Shown here one piece after another: positions 16,816 through 24,898 of a stretch of DNA of 64,000 nt. The stretch spans positions 1 through 64,000 of the forward strand of contig NZ_FCOF02000028.1 of assembly GCF_001544755.2 (NCBI RefSeq). The letters are read 5' to 3'. The stretch's first letter is position 1, and every line of letters starts with the position of its first letter. This stretch comes from Caballeronia catudaia (lineage in GTDB: Bacteria > Pseudomonadota > Gammaproteobacteria > Burkholderiales > Burkholderiaceae). A model generated the notes under the pieces. It ran no database searches. It was not told the origin of the DNA and saw only the letters and a program-made list of their open reading frames with translations. Position numbers and translations under genes: made by a program.

Positions 16816-17376
16816 TTAGACGCGGCCCGCGAACGCGAGCAAGTCGAGGAATTGCGTGCCGGCGTCGGCGAGCATGCCGGAGTTGTCGATCTTCACGACA
16901 TGCGCATGCGGGGGCAGTTCGAACGCCGGGCGGCGCGCGAGACGGGCTTCGATCTGGCGGGCGCTCTCGCGTCCGCGTCGCGCGAGACGCGCGGCGAGCA
17001 CCGAAGGCGCTGCATCGATATGCACGAAGCGCGCATCCGGATAACGCTCGAGCGCCAGTTCCGCGTGCTGCCGCGAGCCGTTCACAACGACCGGCATGCC
17101 GCGCGCGAGCCACGCATCCAGCTCGATGCCGATGCCGTAGCGCAGTCCGAGGCTTTCCCAATGCATGGCGAAGAGGCCATACGAGAGCCGCGACGCGAAT
17201 TCGTCATGCGAGAGCGCGATGTGGTTCTCGCCATCCGCGACCGCACGCGTGATGTAGCGGTGCGCGAACATCACGTGCGCGCCCACGCGTTCGCGCGCGA
17301 AGCCGAGCAGCGAGTCCTTGCCCGCGCCCGATGGTCCCATCACGTAGATCAGCCTGGCGCTGTCGACTCGGGTCAT
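16816..17376 (-). CDS. phnN: ribose 1,5-bisphosphate phosphokinase
   Basis: 186 residues, guanylate-kinase-like. The P-loop is GPSGAGKDSLLGFAR, then HRYITRAVADGENHIALSHDEF and a GLRYGIGIELDAWLARGMPVVVNGSRQH segment typical of PhnN. It phosphorylates ribose 1,5-bisphosphate to PRPP at the end of the C-P lyase pathway. The ATG at 17376 overlaps the DUF1045 stop by 4 bp; the frame extends 14 codons upstream inside that gene and is not used. Confidence 0.94.
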   Translation of the reverse strand: MTRVDSARLIYVMGPSGAGKDSLLGFARERVGAHVMFAHRYITRAVADGENHIALSHDEFASRLSYGLFAMHWESLGLRYGIGIELDAWLARGMPVVVNGSRQHAELALERYPDARFVHIDAAPSVLAARLARRGRESARQIEARLARRPAFELPPHAHVVKIDNSGMLADAGTQFLDLLAFAGRV

Positions 17377-18080
17377 GCCGCGGCATCCTGCGCGTTGTTG
17401 AACGGAAGGCGCTGCCATAGCGTGAACGGTGCGCCCGGCTCCGGCTCGATGAAGAGCGCCGCGCCATGCATCGGCAAGGGGCCGAGCGTATCAATGCGGC
17501 GCGTCCATTCCGACATGATCGATGCGCGCGCGTTCGCGTCGTCGAGCGAATCGGAGAGCGTCATGTGGAAGCGATATTCGTCGAGAACATAGGGATAGCC
17601 CCATTCACGCACGAGCGCAGTCTGCCGCGGGCTCAAGCCATCTGCGATGCGCTTTTCGATGCTCTCCCGCGATGGCGCCGCACGCAGCGGGCAGAGCAAC
17701 TGCAATGCGCTGCCGGCGAGCGTGCGCATCCATTCGTCGTCGTACGCATGCTCAGGACGCAGCGCGACGAAGCGGCCCAGCTCGGCGGCTTTCACGGGCA
17801 TCTCGAAGCGCGGCACCGAGCTTGCCCAGATGCGCGCGCAGGCGAGCACATCTTCGAGTTCGATGCCCGCCGCGAGGTGAAACGGCGCGACGAGCGTCGC
17901 ATGCCAGCCGTAGCGGCGCGGCGCATGCGTGAGTTCATGCGCGGAAGTGGCGGTTTCGAGCCCGTTCTCGGGATCGCGGCCGAGCCATTCGCAGCCTTCG
18001 CGCCACCATGCGGAAGCGGCGGGCGGCGCGTAAAAGAGCGCGACGCGCGGATTGCCGGTATTCATATGCGACGCCTTCAT
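17373..18080 (-). CDS. DUF1045 protein of phosphonate operons (2H phosphoesterase-like)
   Basis: 235 residues. Two histidine motifs, YGWHATLVAP (about 57-66) and YRFHMTLSDS (about 170-179), match the HxT/S pairs of 2H phosphoesterases, which often open cyclic phosphates. The family is known from phn operons, but its reaction is not settled as far as I know. The ATG at 18080 overlaps the phnF stop (ATGA); an ATG five codons later is an alternative. phnP, the usual cyclic phosphodiesterase, is not in the window, so this protein is a candidate replacement. Confidence 0.9.
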   Translation of the reverse strand: MKASHMNTGNPRVALFYAPPAASAWWREGCEWLGRDPENGLETATSAHELTHAPRRYGWHATLVAPFHLAAGIELEDVLACARIWASSVPRFEMPVKAAELGRFVALRPEHAYDDEWMRTLAGSALQLLCPLRAAPSRESIEKRIADGLSPRQTALVREWGYPYVLDEYRFHMTLSDSLDDANARASIMSEWTRRIDTLGPLPMHGAALFIEPEPGAPFTLWQRLPFNNAQDAAA

Positions 18081-18832
18081 AGATCGTGTTCCACCATCAG
18101 TTGCACGCGGTCCGCCGCGAAATGCGTGATGCCGTATTTGATCGGCACGCCGGTCTCATCGACATCGACGTTCTCGACCCACAGCACCGGCTGCTGGCGA
18201 TTGATCTGCAAGCGCCGCGCCACATCCGACGAAGGCAACACGCTGCCGATGCGGCTCCATTTGCGCGTGTAATCCTTCACGCCGAAGGTTTCGAGCGCGG
18301 CGCTCACGCCGCCGGACGCTTCGATCGCCGCGGGCAGTTCGTTGAAGCGCGCGGCCGGATACCAGTTGCGCGCATAAGTCATCGGAACGCCGTCGGAATC
18401 GTGGCGCGTTTCGATCTGATAGACGAGCGTGCCGGCGCGTACGCCGAGCGCCTTCGCGACGGTCGGATCGGCCTTCACGCGCTCGGACGTCAGCACGACG
18501 CCCGCCGACGTATGCTTTTGCCGGCGCAAGTTCTCGGTGAAGCGCGTGCGCCGCCCGATCTGATAGTCGATCGCGCCGGGCTGCACGAACGTGCCGCGCC
18601 CCTGCTCGACGCTCACGAGGCCGGTCGCCGCGAGCCGCAGCATCGCGCGGCGCACGGTATGGCGATTCACGTCGAAACGTTTGGCGAGCTCCGCCTCGCT
18701 CGGCAGGCGTCCTTCCTCGCCGAAGCTCTTCGCGGTGATCTCGGCGGCGAGAATCTGCTCGATCTGCCGCCAGACCGCGACCCCTGCGCCGCGCTCGACC
18801 GCATGAGGCGCCGCATTTTCGTTCGATGTCAT
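18077..18832 (-). CDS. phnF: phosphonate metabolism GntR-family regulator
   Basis: 251 residues from the ATG at 18832. A GntR winged helix (about 15-80; RLPSEAELAKRFDVNRHTVRRAM) precedes a UTRA ligand domain (about 100-245; VYQIETRHDSDGVPMTYARNWYP, and VLWVENVDVDETG). The frame runs 28 codons further, but that stretch lacks a domain and would cover the divergent promoter. It is divergent from phnG, and a perfect CGTCTAGACG palindrome lies between them. It is first of phnF - DUF1045 - phnN. Confidence 0.93.
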   Translation of the reverse strand: MTSNENAAPHAVERGAGVAVWRQIEQILAAEITAKSFGEEGRLPSEAELAKRFDVNRHTVRRAMLRLAATGLVSVEQGRGTFVQPGAIDYQIGRRTRFTENLRRQKHTSAGVVLTSERVKADPTVAKALGVRAGTLVYQIETRHDSDGVPMTYARNWYPAARFNELPAAIEASGGVSAALETFGVKDYTRKWSRIGSVLPSSDVARRLQINRQQPVLWVENVDVDETGVPIKYGITHFAADRVQLMVEHDL

Positions 18833-18925
18833 TGCGCTGTCATTCCTGTCGGTTGGAATATCGTTCTCCCGGATTGTAGTGCGCAACTCGTGATGGAAAT
18901 GTGAAAGATCCACCACATGACCAAA

Positions 18926-18935
18926 CGTCTAGACG
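18926..18935. promoter_or_regulatory. candidate PhnF operator in the phnF-phnG divergent promoter
   Basis: CGTCTAGACG is a perfect 10-bp palindrome in the 163-bp gap between phnF and phnG. It shares ACGTCTAGA with the site before phnC. Its position between divergent genes suits control of both by PhnF. Confidence 0.55.
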
Positions 18936-18995
18936 ACTAGATAAGACAACGAGTAGCATAACGACGGCCGGATCCTTCCAGACATAGGGAAAGCG

Positions 18996-19475
18996 ATGAG
19001 TACTTCAATGGAGCCGCACGCGCAGGATCGCCGCGCATGGATGGCGGTGCTCGCCCGCACGCCGCGCGATGCGCTGCAACGGGCGCTGGATGCCGCGCTC
19101 GACGGCGAGCGCTTGCCCGCCTACGAATGGCTGCGTGCGCCGGATATCGGGCTCGCGATGGTGCGCGCTCGCATCGGCGGCACGGGCGATGTGTTCAATC
19201 TCGGCGAAACGACCGTCACGCGCGCCACGCTGCGATTGCGTACCGATGACGGCAGCGCGCCGGTCGGCGTCGCGGTGCACATGGGCCGCGACAAGGAGCG
19301 CGCGACGCTCGCCGCGCTCGCCGATGCGCTGCTGCAGATGCCGCGCTATGCAGAGAGATTGCAGGCGCGATTGATCGAACCGCTTGCCGCGCGTATCGCC
19401 GATGAACGGCAGCGCAAGCAAGCCGAAGCCGCTTCAACCAAGGTCGAATTCTTCACGATGGTGAGAGGCGAATGA
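18996..19475 (+). CDS. phnG: C-P lyase complex subunit PhnG
   Basis: 159 residues. RRAWMAVLARTPRDALQRAL and MVRARIGGTGDVFNLGETTVTRATLRL are characteristic of PhnG, a core subunit of the PhnGHIJ carbon-phosphorus lyase complex. AGGGAAAGCG precedes the ATG. First gene of phnGHIJKLM, whose members mostly overlap or nearly touch. It overlaps phnH by 4 bp. Confidence 0.95.
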   Translation: MSTSMEPHAQDRRAWMAVLARTPRDALQRALDAALDGERLPAYEWLRAPDIGLAMVRARIGGTGDVFNLGETTVTRATLRLRTDDGSAPVGVAVHMGRDKERATLAALADALLQMPRYAERLQARLIEPLAARIADERQRKQAEAASTKVEFFTMVRGE

Positions 19476-20095
19476 TGCAGATCGACACGACCACGCTCGT
19501 GCCCGGCTTCAACGATACGGTGCACGACGCGCAGCGCGTGTTCCGCGCGCTGCTCGACGCGCTGTCGCGCCCGGGCGGCATCGTCGCGATCGATGCCGCG
19601 CTGCCGGATAACCACGCAATGCGCGACGCGCTCGCGGGCCGCGTGCCGCTCGCGGCGTTCGCGTCGCTGCTGGCGATCACGGATTATTCGACGCCCGTGC
19701 ATATCGAACGTGAAGACAAGGTGCTCGGCGACGCGCTGCGCTTTCATGCGAGCGCGCCGTTGACGAACGATCGCCGCGAGGCCGCGTTCGCCTATATCGA
19801 CGATGCGCGCACCATGCCTGCGCTCGATGCGTTCTCGCATGGCGAGCCCGAGTCGCCCGAAGATGCGGCGACGTTATTTATCCGCGTGCCGTCGCTGACC
19901 GAAGGCGAGCCGCTCGTGTGGCGCGGACCTGGCATCGCTGAATCGCGCACGGTGGCTATCGCGGGATTGACGCGTGAATTCTGGCATCAGCGCGCGGCGC
20001 TGACCGCGCTCTTTCCGTGCGGCATCGATTGCTACTTCGTGACGGGCGGCGCGCTCGTCGGTCTGCCACGCACGACGCATGTGGAGGTGAACTGA
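19472..20095 (+). CDS. phnH: C-P lyase complex subunit PhnH
   Basis: 207 residues. LVPGFNDTVHDAQRVFRALLDALSRPG is the PhnH opening, and LWRGPGIAESR-like VWRGPGIAES plus FPCGIDCYFVTGGALVGLPRTTHVE are the family end. It is a homodimer-forming subunit of the lyase core with a degenerate PLP-transferase-like fold. The gene overlaps phnG by 4 bp and phnI by 1 bp (TGATG). Confidence 0.95.
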   Translation: MMQIDTTTLVPGFNDTVHDAQRVFRALLDALSRPGGIVAIDAALPDNHAMRDALAGRVPLAAFASLLAITDYSTPVHIEREDKVLGDALRFHASAPLTNDRREAAFAYIDDARTMPALDAFSHGEPESPEDAATLFIRVPSLTEGEPLVWRGPGIAESRTVAIAGLTREFWHQRAALTALFPCGIDCYFVTGGALVGLPRTTHVEVN

Positions 20096-21195
20096 TGTAT
20101 GTCGCGGTCAAGGGTGGCGAACGCGCCATCGAACGGTCATGGGAGGTGCTCGCAAAAAAGCGCCGCGGCGATGTCTCGGTGCCCGAGTTGTCCGTCGCGC
20201 AGATTCGCGAGCAAATGCGCCTTGCCGTCGCGCGCGTGATGACCGAAGGCTCCGTCTACGACGAAGACCTCGCCGCGCTCGCGATCAAGCAGGCCGCGGG
20301 CGATCTCGTCGAAGCGATCTTTCTGCTGCGCGCATACCGCACGACGCTGCCGCGCTTCGGCTACACGCTGCCGATCGAGACGGAAGCGATGTGCGTCGAG
20401 CGTCGTATTTCGGCGGCGTTCAAGGACATTCCCGGCGGGCAGATGCTGGGCGGCACGTACGACTACACGCAACGTCTGCTGGATTTCACGCTGCTCGCAG
20501 AAGGCGGACACGCTCGTGATGCGGTTATCGAAGAGAAGAAGGCGGAAGCGGACGCGATGCCGCGCGTGCTCTCCATGCTCGACAAGGAAGGCTTGATCGA
20601 GCAGGAACGCGCACATGAAAATGCGCCGGAGCCGGGCGATTTGTCGCGCGAGCCGCTGTCGTTTCCCGTTGACCGATCGACGCGTTTGCAAAACCTCGCG
20701 CGCGGCGACGAAGGCTTTCTGCTCGCGGTCGGTTATGCAACGCAGCGCGGTTATGCGCATAGCCATCCGTTCGCGGGCGAGATTCGTCATGGTGAAGTGG
20801 CGGTGGAAATGCATATCGATGAACTGGGCTTCGCGGTCGAGATCGGCGAAATCGACGTCACCGAATGTCAGATGATCAATCAGTTCGCGGGCAGCGGTGA
20901 CGTGCCGCCGACGTTCACGCAAGGGTATGGCCTCGCCTTCGGCCATTCGGAACGCAAGGCGATGGCGATGGCGCTGGTCGATCGCGCATTGCGTGCGGAA
21001 GAACTGGGTGAAACCGTTGGCTCGCCCACGCAGGACCCGGAGTTCGTGCTGTATCACAGCGATAACGTGGAAGCATCCGGTTTCGTGCAGCATTTGAAGC
21101 TGCCGCATTACGTGGACTTCCAGTCGGAACTGGAATTCCTGCGCCGCTTGCGCGCGGCGCATGGCGCGGAGAGCGACGAGGAGAACGCGGCATGA
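20095..21195 (+). CDS. phnI: C-P lyase complex subunit PhnI
   Basis: 366 residues. It starts MYVAVKGGERAIERSWEVL and contains EAIFLLRAYRTTLPRFGYTLP, IPGGQMLGGTYDYTQRLLDF and GYATQRGYAHSHPFAGEIR, all typical of PhnI. With PhnG, H and L it couples the phosphonate to ATP, giving ribose 1-phosphonate 5-triphosphate. The ATG at 20095 is fixed by overlap with the phnH stop; the open frame upstream is inside phnH. Confidence 0.95.
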   Translation: MYVAVKGGERAIERSWEVLAKKRRGDVSVPELSVAQIREQMRLAVARVMTEGSVYDEDLAALAIKQAAGDLVEAIFLLRAYRTTLPRFGYTLPIETEAMCVERRISAAFKDIPGGQMLGGTYDYTQRLLDFTLLAEGGHARDAVIEEKKAEADAMPRVLSMLDKEGLIEQERAHENAPEPGDLSREPLSFPVDRSTRLQNLARGDEGFLLAVGYATQRGYAHSHPFAGEIRHGEVAVEMHIDELGFAVEIGEIDVTECQMINQFAGSGDVPPTFTQGYGLAFGHSERKAMAMALVDRALRAEELGETVGSPTQDPEFVLYHSDNVEASGFVQHLKLPHYVDFQSELEFLRRLRAAHGAESDEENAA

Positions 21196-22043
21196 ACGCA
21201 CTCACCGAAGGTTATAACTTCGCGTATCTAGACGAGCAGACCAAGCGCATGATCCGCCGCGCGCTGCTCAAGGCCGTGGCGGTGCCGGGCTATCAGGTGC
21301 CGTTCGCATCGCGTGAAATGCCGCTACCGTATGGATGGGGCACGGGCGGCTTGCAGGTGACGTCGGCGATCATCGGCGAGCGCGATACGCTGAAGGTCAT
21401 CGATCAAGGCTCCGATGAAACCACGAACGCGGTGAATATCCGGCGCTTCTTCGCGCGCACCGCGGGCGTGGCGACCACCACGCGCACGGCCGACGCGACC
21501 ATCGTGCAGACGCGTCACCGCATTCCCGAGACGCCGTTGACCGATCAACAAATCATCGTCTATCAGGTGCCGATGCCCGAGCCTTTGTTCCGGCTCGAAC
21601 CGCGCGTGACGGAGTGCAGGAAGCTCCACGCGCTCGCGGACTACGGCCTCATCAACGTGAAATACTATGAGGATATCGTGCAGCACGGCAGCATCGCGAC
21701 GACTTACGATTATCCGGTGATGGTGAACGAGCGTTATCTCACGTCGCCGTCGCCGATCCCGAAGTTCGATAACCCGAAGATGCACATGAATCCCGCATTG
21801 CAGTTATTCGGCGCGGGACGCGAACGGCGCATCTACGCCATTCCGCCTTATACGAAAGTGAAGAGCCTGGACTTCGAGGATCATCCCTTCAGCGTGCAGA
21901 AGTGGGATCATGCGTGCGCGCTGTGCGGCTCGCGCGATAGCTTTCTCGACGAGATGATCGTCGACGATCAGGGCAAGCGCATGTTCGTCTGTTCCGACAG
22001 CGACTACTGTCACAGCCGCCGCGACGACGAGGTGACGCAATGA
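21192..22043 (+). CDS. phnJ: alpha-D-ribose 1-methylphosphonate 5-phosphate C-P lyase
   Basis: 283 residues, the radical-SAM catalytic subunit. Cysteines 242, 245, 267 and 273 (CALC, then CSDSDYC) match the iron-sulfur ligands and the thiyl-radical cysteine of the E. coli enzyme with an offset of one, and Gly33 (PGYQVPF) matches its glycyl-radical position. All key residues are kept, so the protein should be active. It overlaps phnI and phnK by 4 bp each. Confidence 0.96.
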   Translation: MNALTEGYNFAYLDEQTKRMIRRALLKAVAVPGYQVPFASREMPLPYGWGTGGLQVTSAIIGERDTLKVIDQGSDETTNAVNIRRFFARTAGVATTTRTADATIVQTRHRIPETPLTDQQIIVYQVPMPEPLFRLEPRVTECRKLHALADYGLINVKYYEDIVQHGSIATTYDYPVMVNERYLTSPSPIPKFDNPKMHMNPALQLFGAGRERRIYAIPPYTKVKSLDFEDHPFSVQKWDHACALCGSRDSFLDEMIVDDQGKRMFVCSDSDYCHSRRDDEVTQ

Positions 22044-22810
22044 ACGCGCTGCTCAAGGCGACGCGCCTCACGAAGCGTTATGACGGACGCGGCGGCTGCG
22101 TCGATGTCGATCTCGATGTGTATCCGGGCGAAGTGCTGTGCATCGTCGGTGAATCGGGATCGGGCAAATCGACCTTGCTGAATGCGCTCGCGTTGCGCGG
22201 CGAGATCGACGGCGGCGCGCTCGCGTACACGACACGCGAAGGCGAAGCGCTCGATCTTCTGGCGCTCGCGGAGCCGAAGAAACGTCTTTTGTCGCGCACC
22301 GAATGGGGCTTCGTGCATCAGAACGCGCGCGATGGTCTGCGGCGCAACGTATCGGCTGGCGCGAACATCGGCGAGCCGTTGATGGCGATCGGCGCGCGTC
22401 ACTATGGACGTCTGCGCGATACTGCCGCGGACTGGATGAGCCGAGTAGAGCTCGATGCCGCGCGCATCGACGAATTGCCTTCGGCGTTTTCGGGCGGCAT
22501 GCAACAACGCCTGCAGATCGCGCGTAATCTGGTCACGGGTCCGCGGCTCGTGTTCATGGACGAGCCCACCGCCGGCCTCGATGTTTCCGTGCAGGCGCGT
22601 CTGCTCGATCTCTTGCGCACGCTGACGAGCAAGCTGCATCTCGCCGCGGTGATCGTCACGCACGATATCGGCGTGGCGCGTCTGCTCGCGCATCGGCTGA
22701 TGGTGATGAAGGACGGGCGCGTCGTCGAAAGCGGACTCACGGACCAGGTGCTCGACGATCCGCAACATCCTTATACGCAGACGCTCGTCGCGTCCGTGCT
22801 GCCGGTTTGA
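22040..22810 (+). CDS. phnK: C-P lyase ATP-binding protein PhnK
   Basis: 256 residues, an ABC ATPase without a permease partner. Walker A is GESGSGKST, the signature is FSGGMQQRLQ, Walker B is LVFMDEPTAGLD and the H-loop is VTHDIGVAR. It docks on PhnJ in the core complex. The order and overlap with phnJ are standard. Confidence 0.95.
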   Translation: MNALLKATRLTKRYDGRGGCVDVDLDVYPGEVLCIVGESGSGKSTLLNALALRGEIDGGALAYTTREGEALDLLALAEPKKRLLSRTEWGFVHQNARDGLRRNVSAGANIGEPLMAIGARHYGRLRDTAADWMSRVELDAARIDELPSAFSGGMQQRLQIARNLVTGPRLVFMDEPTAGLDVSVQARLLDLLRTLTSKLHLAAVIVTHDIGVARLLAHRLMVMKDGRVVESGLTDQVLDDPQHPYTQTLVASVLPV

Positions 22811-22817
22811 GGTGACG

Positions 22818-23591
22818 ATGACATTCGGTAATCAATTCGTCGCGAATGATGCGCTGATGCTGAGCGCGCGCGATATCGAAAAAACCTTCACGCTGCATCA
22901 GCAGGGCGGGGCGCGCATCGCGGCGCTGTCGGGCGTATCGCTCGATGTGGAGCGCGGCGAATGCGTCGTGCTCGCGGGCGCATCGGGCGCGGGCAAGAGC
23001 ACGTTTTTGCGCTGCATGTACGGCAACTATCTCGCGACGCGCGGCAGTATCGCCATTCGCGACGACAACAACGCTTCACGTCATACCGTGCTGACCGAAG
23101 CCGCGCCGCATGACATCATCCGCCTGCGCAAGACGACGATGGGCTATGTGAGCCAGTTCCTGCGCGCGATTCCGCGTGTGTCGTCGCTCGATCTCGTCGC
23201 CGAGCCGCTCGTGTCGCGCGGCGTGAACGACGACGAAGCGCATGAACGCGCAAGCGCGCTGCTCGAACGCCTCAACGTGCCGCGCCGTTTGTGGACGCTC
23301 GCGCCCGCGACGTTCTCGGGCGGCGAGCAACAGCGCGTGAACATCGCGCGCGGGCTGATCGCGGCGCATCCGCTTCTGTTGCTCGATGAACCCACCGCGT
23401 CGCTCGATGCAGAGAATCGCGACGTGGTCGCCGACCTGATCGTCGAGGCGCGCGAGAAGGGCGCGGCGATCGTCGGCATCTTTCACGACGAGGACACGCG
23501 CACGCGCGTCGCGACGCGCATCGTGCGGCTCGCGAGCGCCGCGGTACAGGACGCCGTTCAAACCGATTCCGGAGTGTTGCAGACATGCTGA
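22818..23591 (+). CDS. phnL: C-P lyase ATP-binding protein PhnL
   Basis: 257 residues, the second stand-alone ABC ATPase of the pathway. Walker A is GASGAGKST, the Q-loop region is MGYVSQFLRAIPRVSSLDLV, the signature is FSGGEQQRVN and Walker B is LLLDEPTASLD. ATG at 22818 has GAGG five bases upstream; a GTG two codons earlier is possible. The end overlaps phnM by 7 bp. Confidence 0.94.
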   Translation: MTFGNQFVANDALMLSARDIEKTFTLHQQGGARIAALSGVSLDVERGECVVLAGASGAGKSTFLRCMYGNYLATRGSIAIRDDNNASRHTVLTEAAPHDIIRLRKTTMGYVSQFLRAIPRVSSLDLVAEPLVSRGVNDDEAHERASALLERLNVPRRLWTLAPATFSGGEQQRVNIARGLIAAHPLLLLDEPTASLDAENRDVVADLIVEAREKGAAIVGIFHDEDTRTRVATRIVRLASAAVQDAVQTDSGVLQTC

Positions 23592-24718
23592 TCAAGAATG
23601 CGCGCATCGTGACGCGCGACGAAGACTTCGTGGGCACGGTGCGGGTCCAGGACGGACGCATCGCGGAGATCGCGCCGGGCCATACCGCCGCGCGCGAGGC
23701 CGAGGACTGGGACGGCGACTATCTGTTGCCGGGCTTCGTCGAACTGCATACGGACAACATCGAGAAGCATCTCGCGCCGCGTCCGGGCGTGCTGTGGAAT
23801 CACGAAGCGGCGATCATCGTTCACGACGCGCAAGTGGCGGCGGCGGGCATCACGACCGTGTTCGATGCACTGGGCGTCGGTTCGCGTCCCGAAGACGGCG
23901 TGCGTGGCCGCGAGTTGCAGATTTCCTGCGCCGGGTCGATCGGCAAGTTCGTCGAACGCGGTCTGCTGCGCGCGGATCACTTCCTGCATCTGCGTTGCGA
24001 AGTGGGCACGACGGATGTCGTCGAAGTGTTCGATTCGTTGTCGACGCATCCGCTTTTCAAGCTCGCTTCGGTGATGGATCACACGCCGGGGCAGCGCCAA
24101 TGGCAGGATCACGAGAAGTGGCGCAAGTATCAGGAGCGTCACGGCAAGTGGAGCGACGAGCACGCGAACAGGATCCTCGCCGAACTCGCCGAGCATCAGC
24201 AGCGTTATGCGGCGAAGCATCGCGCGGATATCGTCGGGCGTTGCAAGAGCCTGAACATCTCGCTCGCGAGTCACGACGACACACTCGTCGAGCACGTCGA
24301 AGAAGCGGCGCGCGACGGCATCGCGCTGGCCGAATTCCCGACGACGCTCGAAGCCGCCCGCGCCGCGCGCGATCACGGCATCGCGACGATCATGGGCGCG
24401 CCCAACGTCGTGCGCGGCGGCTCGCATTCGGGCAACGTGTCGGCGCTGGAACTGGCGAACGAAGGGCTGCTCGATATCCTGTCGTCGGACTATGTGCCTT
24501 CGAGCCTGCTGATCGCGGTGTTCGATCTCGTCGGCAAGGCGGGCTGGTCGCTGCCGCGCGCGGTCGCCACGGTTTCGTGGGCGCCGGCGCATGCGGCGGG
24601 CCTCTTGGACCGCGGCGCCATCGCGACCGGCCTGCGCGCGGATTTCGTGCGCGTCGCGGCGATCGACAACGTGCAGGTGCCGCGCGAAACCTGGCGCGCC
24701 GGACGCCGCGTGGCCTGA
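23585..24718 (+). CDS. phnM: alpha-D-ribose 1-methylphosphonate 5-triphosphate diphosphatase
   Basis: 377 residues, amidohydrolase fold. The metal motif is LPGFVELHTDNIEKH, with IEEAARDGIALAEFPTTLEAA, IMGAPNVVRGGSHSGNVSA and the SSDYVPSSLL segment all typical of PhnM. It releases pyrophosphate to give the phnJ substrate. Last gene of the phnGHIJKLM unit; a weak hairpin follows. Confidence 0.95.
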   Translation: MLIKNARIVTRDEDFVGTVRVQDGRIAEIAPGHTAAREAEDWDGDYLLPGFVELHTDNIEKHLAPRPGVLWNHEAAIIVHDAQVAAAGITTVFDALGVGSRPEDGVRGRELQISCAGSIGKFVERGLLRADHFLHLRCEVGTTDVVEVFDSLSTHPLFKLASVMDHTPGQRQWQDHEKWRKYQERHGKWSDEHANRILAELAEHQQRYAAKHRADIVGRCKSLNISLASHDDTLVEHVEEAARDGIALAEFPTTLEAARAARDHGIATIMGAPNVVRGGSHSGNVSALELANEGLLDILSSDYVPSSLLIAVFDLVGKAGWSLPRAVATVSWAPAHAAGLLDRGAIATGLRADFVRVAAIDNVQVPRETWRAGRRVA

Positions 24719-24749
24719 CGTTCACCCTTCATTTCCTTCGCTCTGTCAC

Positions 24750-24767
24750 ACGCGGGTAAGCCCGCGT
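24750..24767 (+). terminator. weak hairpin after phnM
   Basis: ACGCGGG (24750-24756) pairs with CCCGCGT (24761-24767) around a TAAG loop. A GTTTTTT run follows 14 bp later, further than in a classic intrinsic terminator. Confidence 0.45.
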
Positions 24768-24898
24768 TGACGAAGCGCAAGTTTTTTCAGTACCCTCAGC
24801 GCGAGTTCGCTATGTGAATCGCTGTTCGTCCAGCGAACATTTTGGGTCCAAGGTGCGCGTTTTTCCAGTTGCGCACCCATCATCGAAGAGGGAATGAA

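Noticed and set aside
21224..21236. TCTAGACG inside phnJ as a third PhnF operator
   Set aside because: It lies within coding sequence, lacks the flanking palindrome half and is explained by the codons for the YLDEQ segment.
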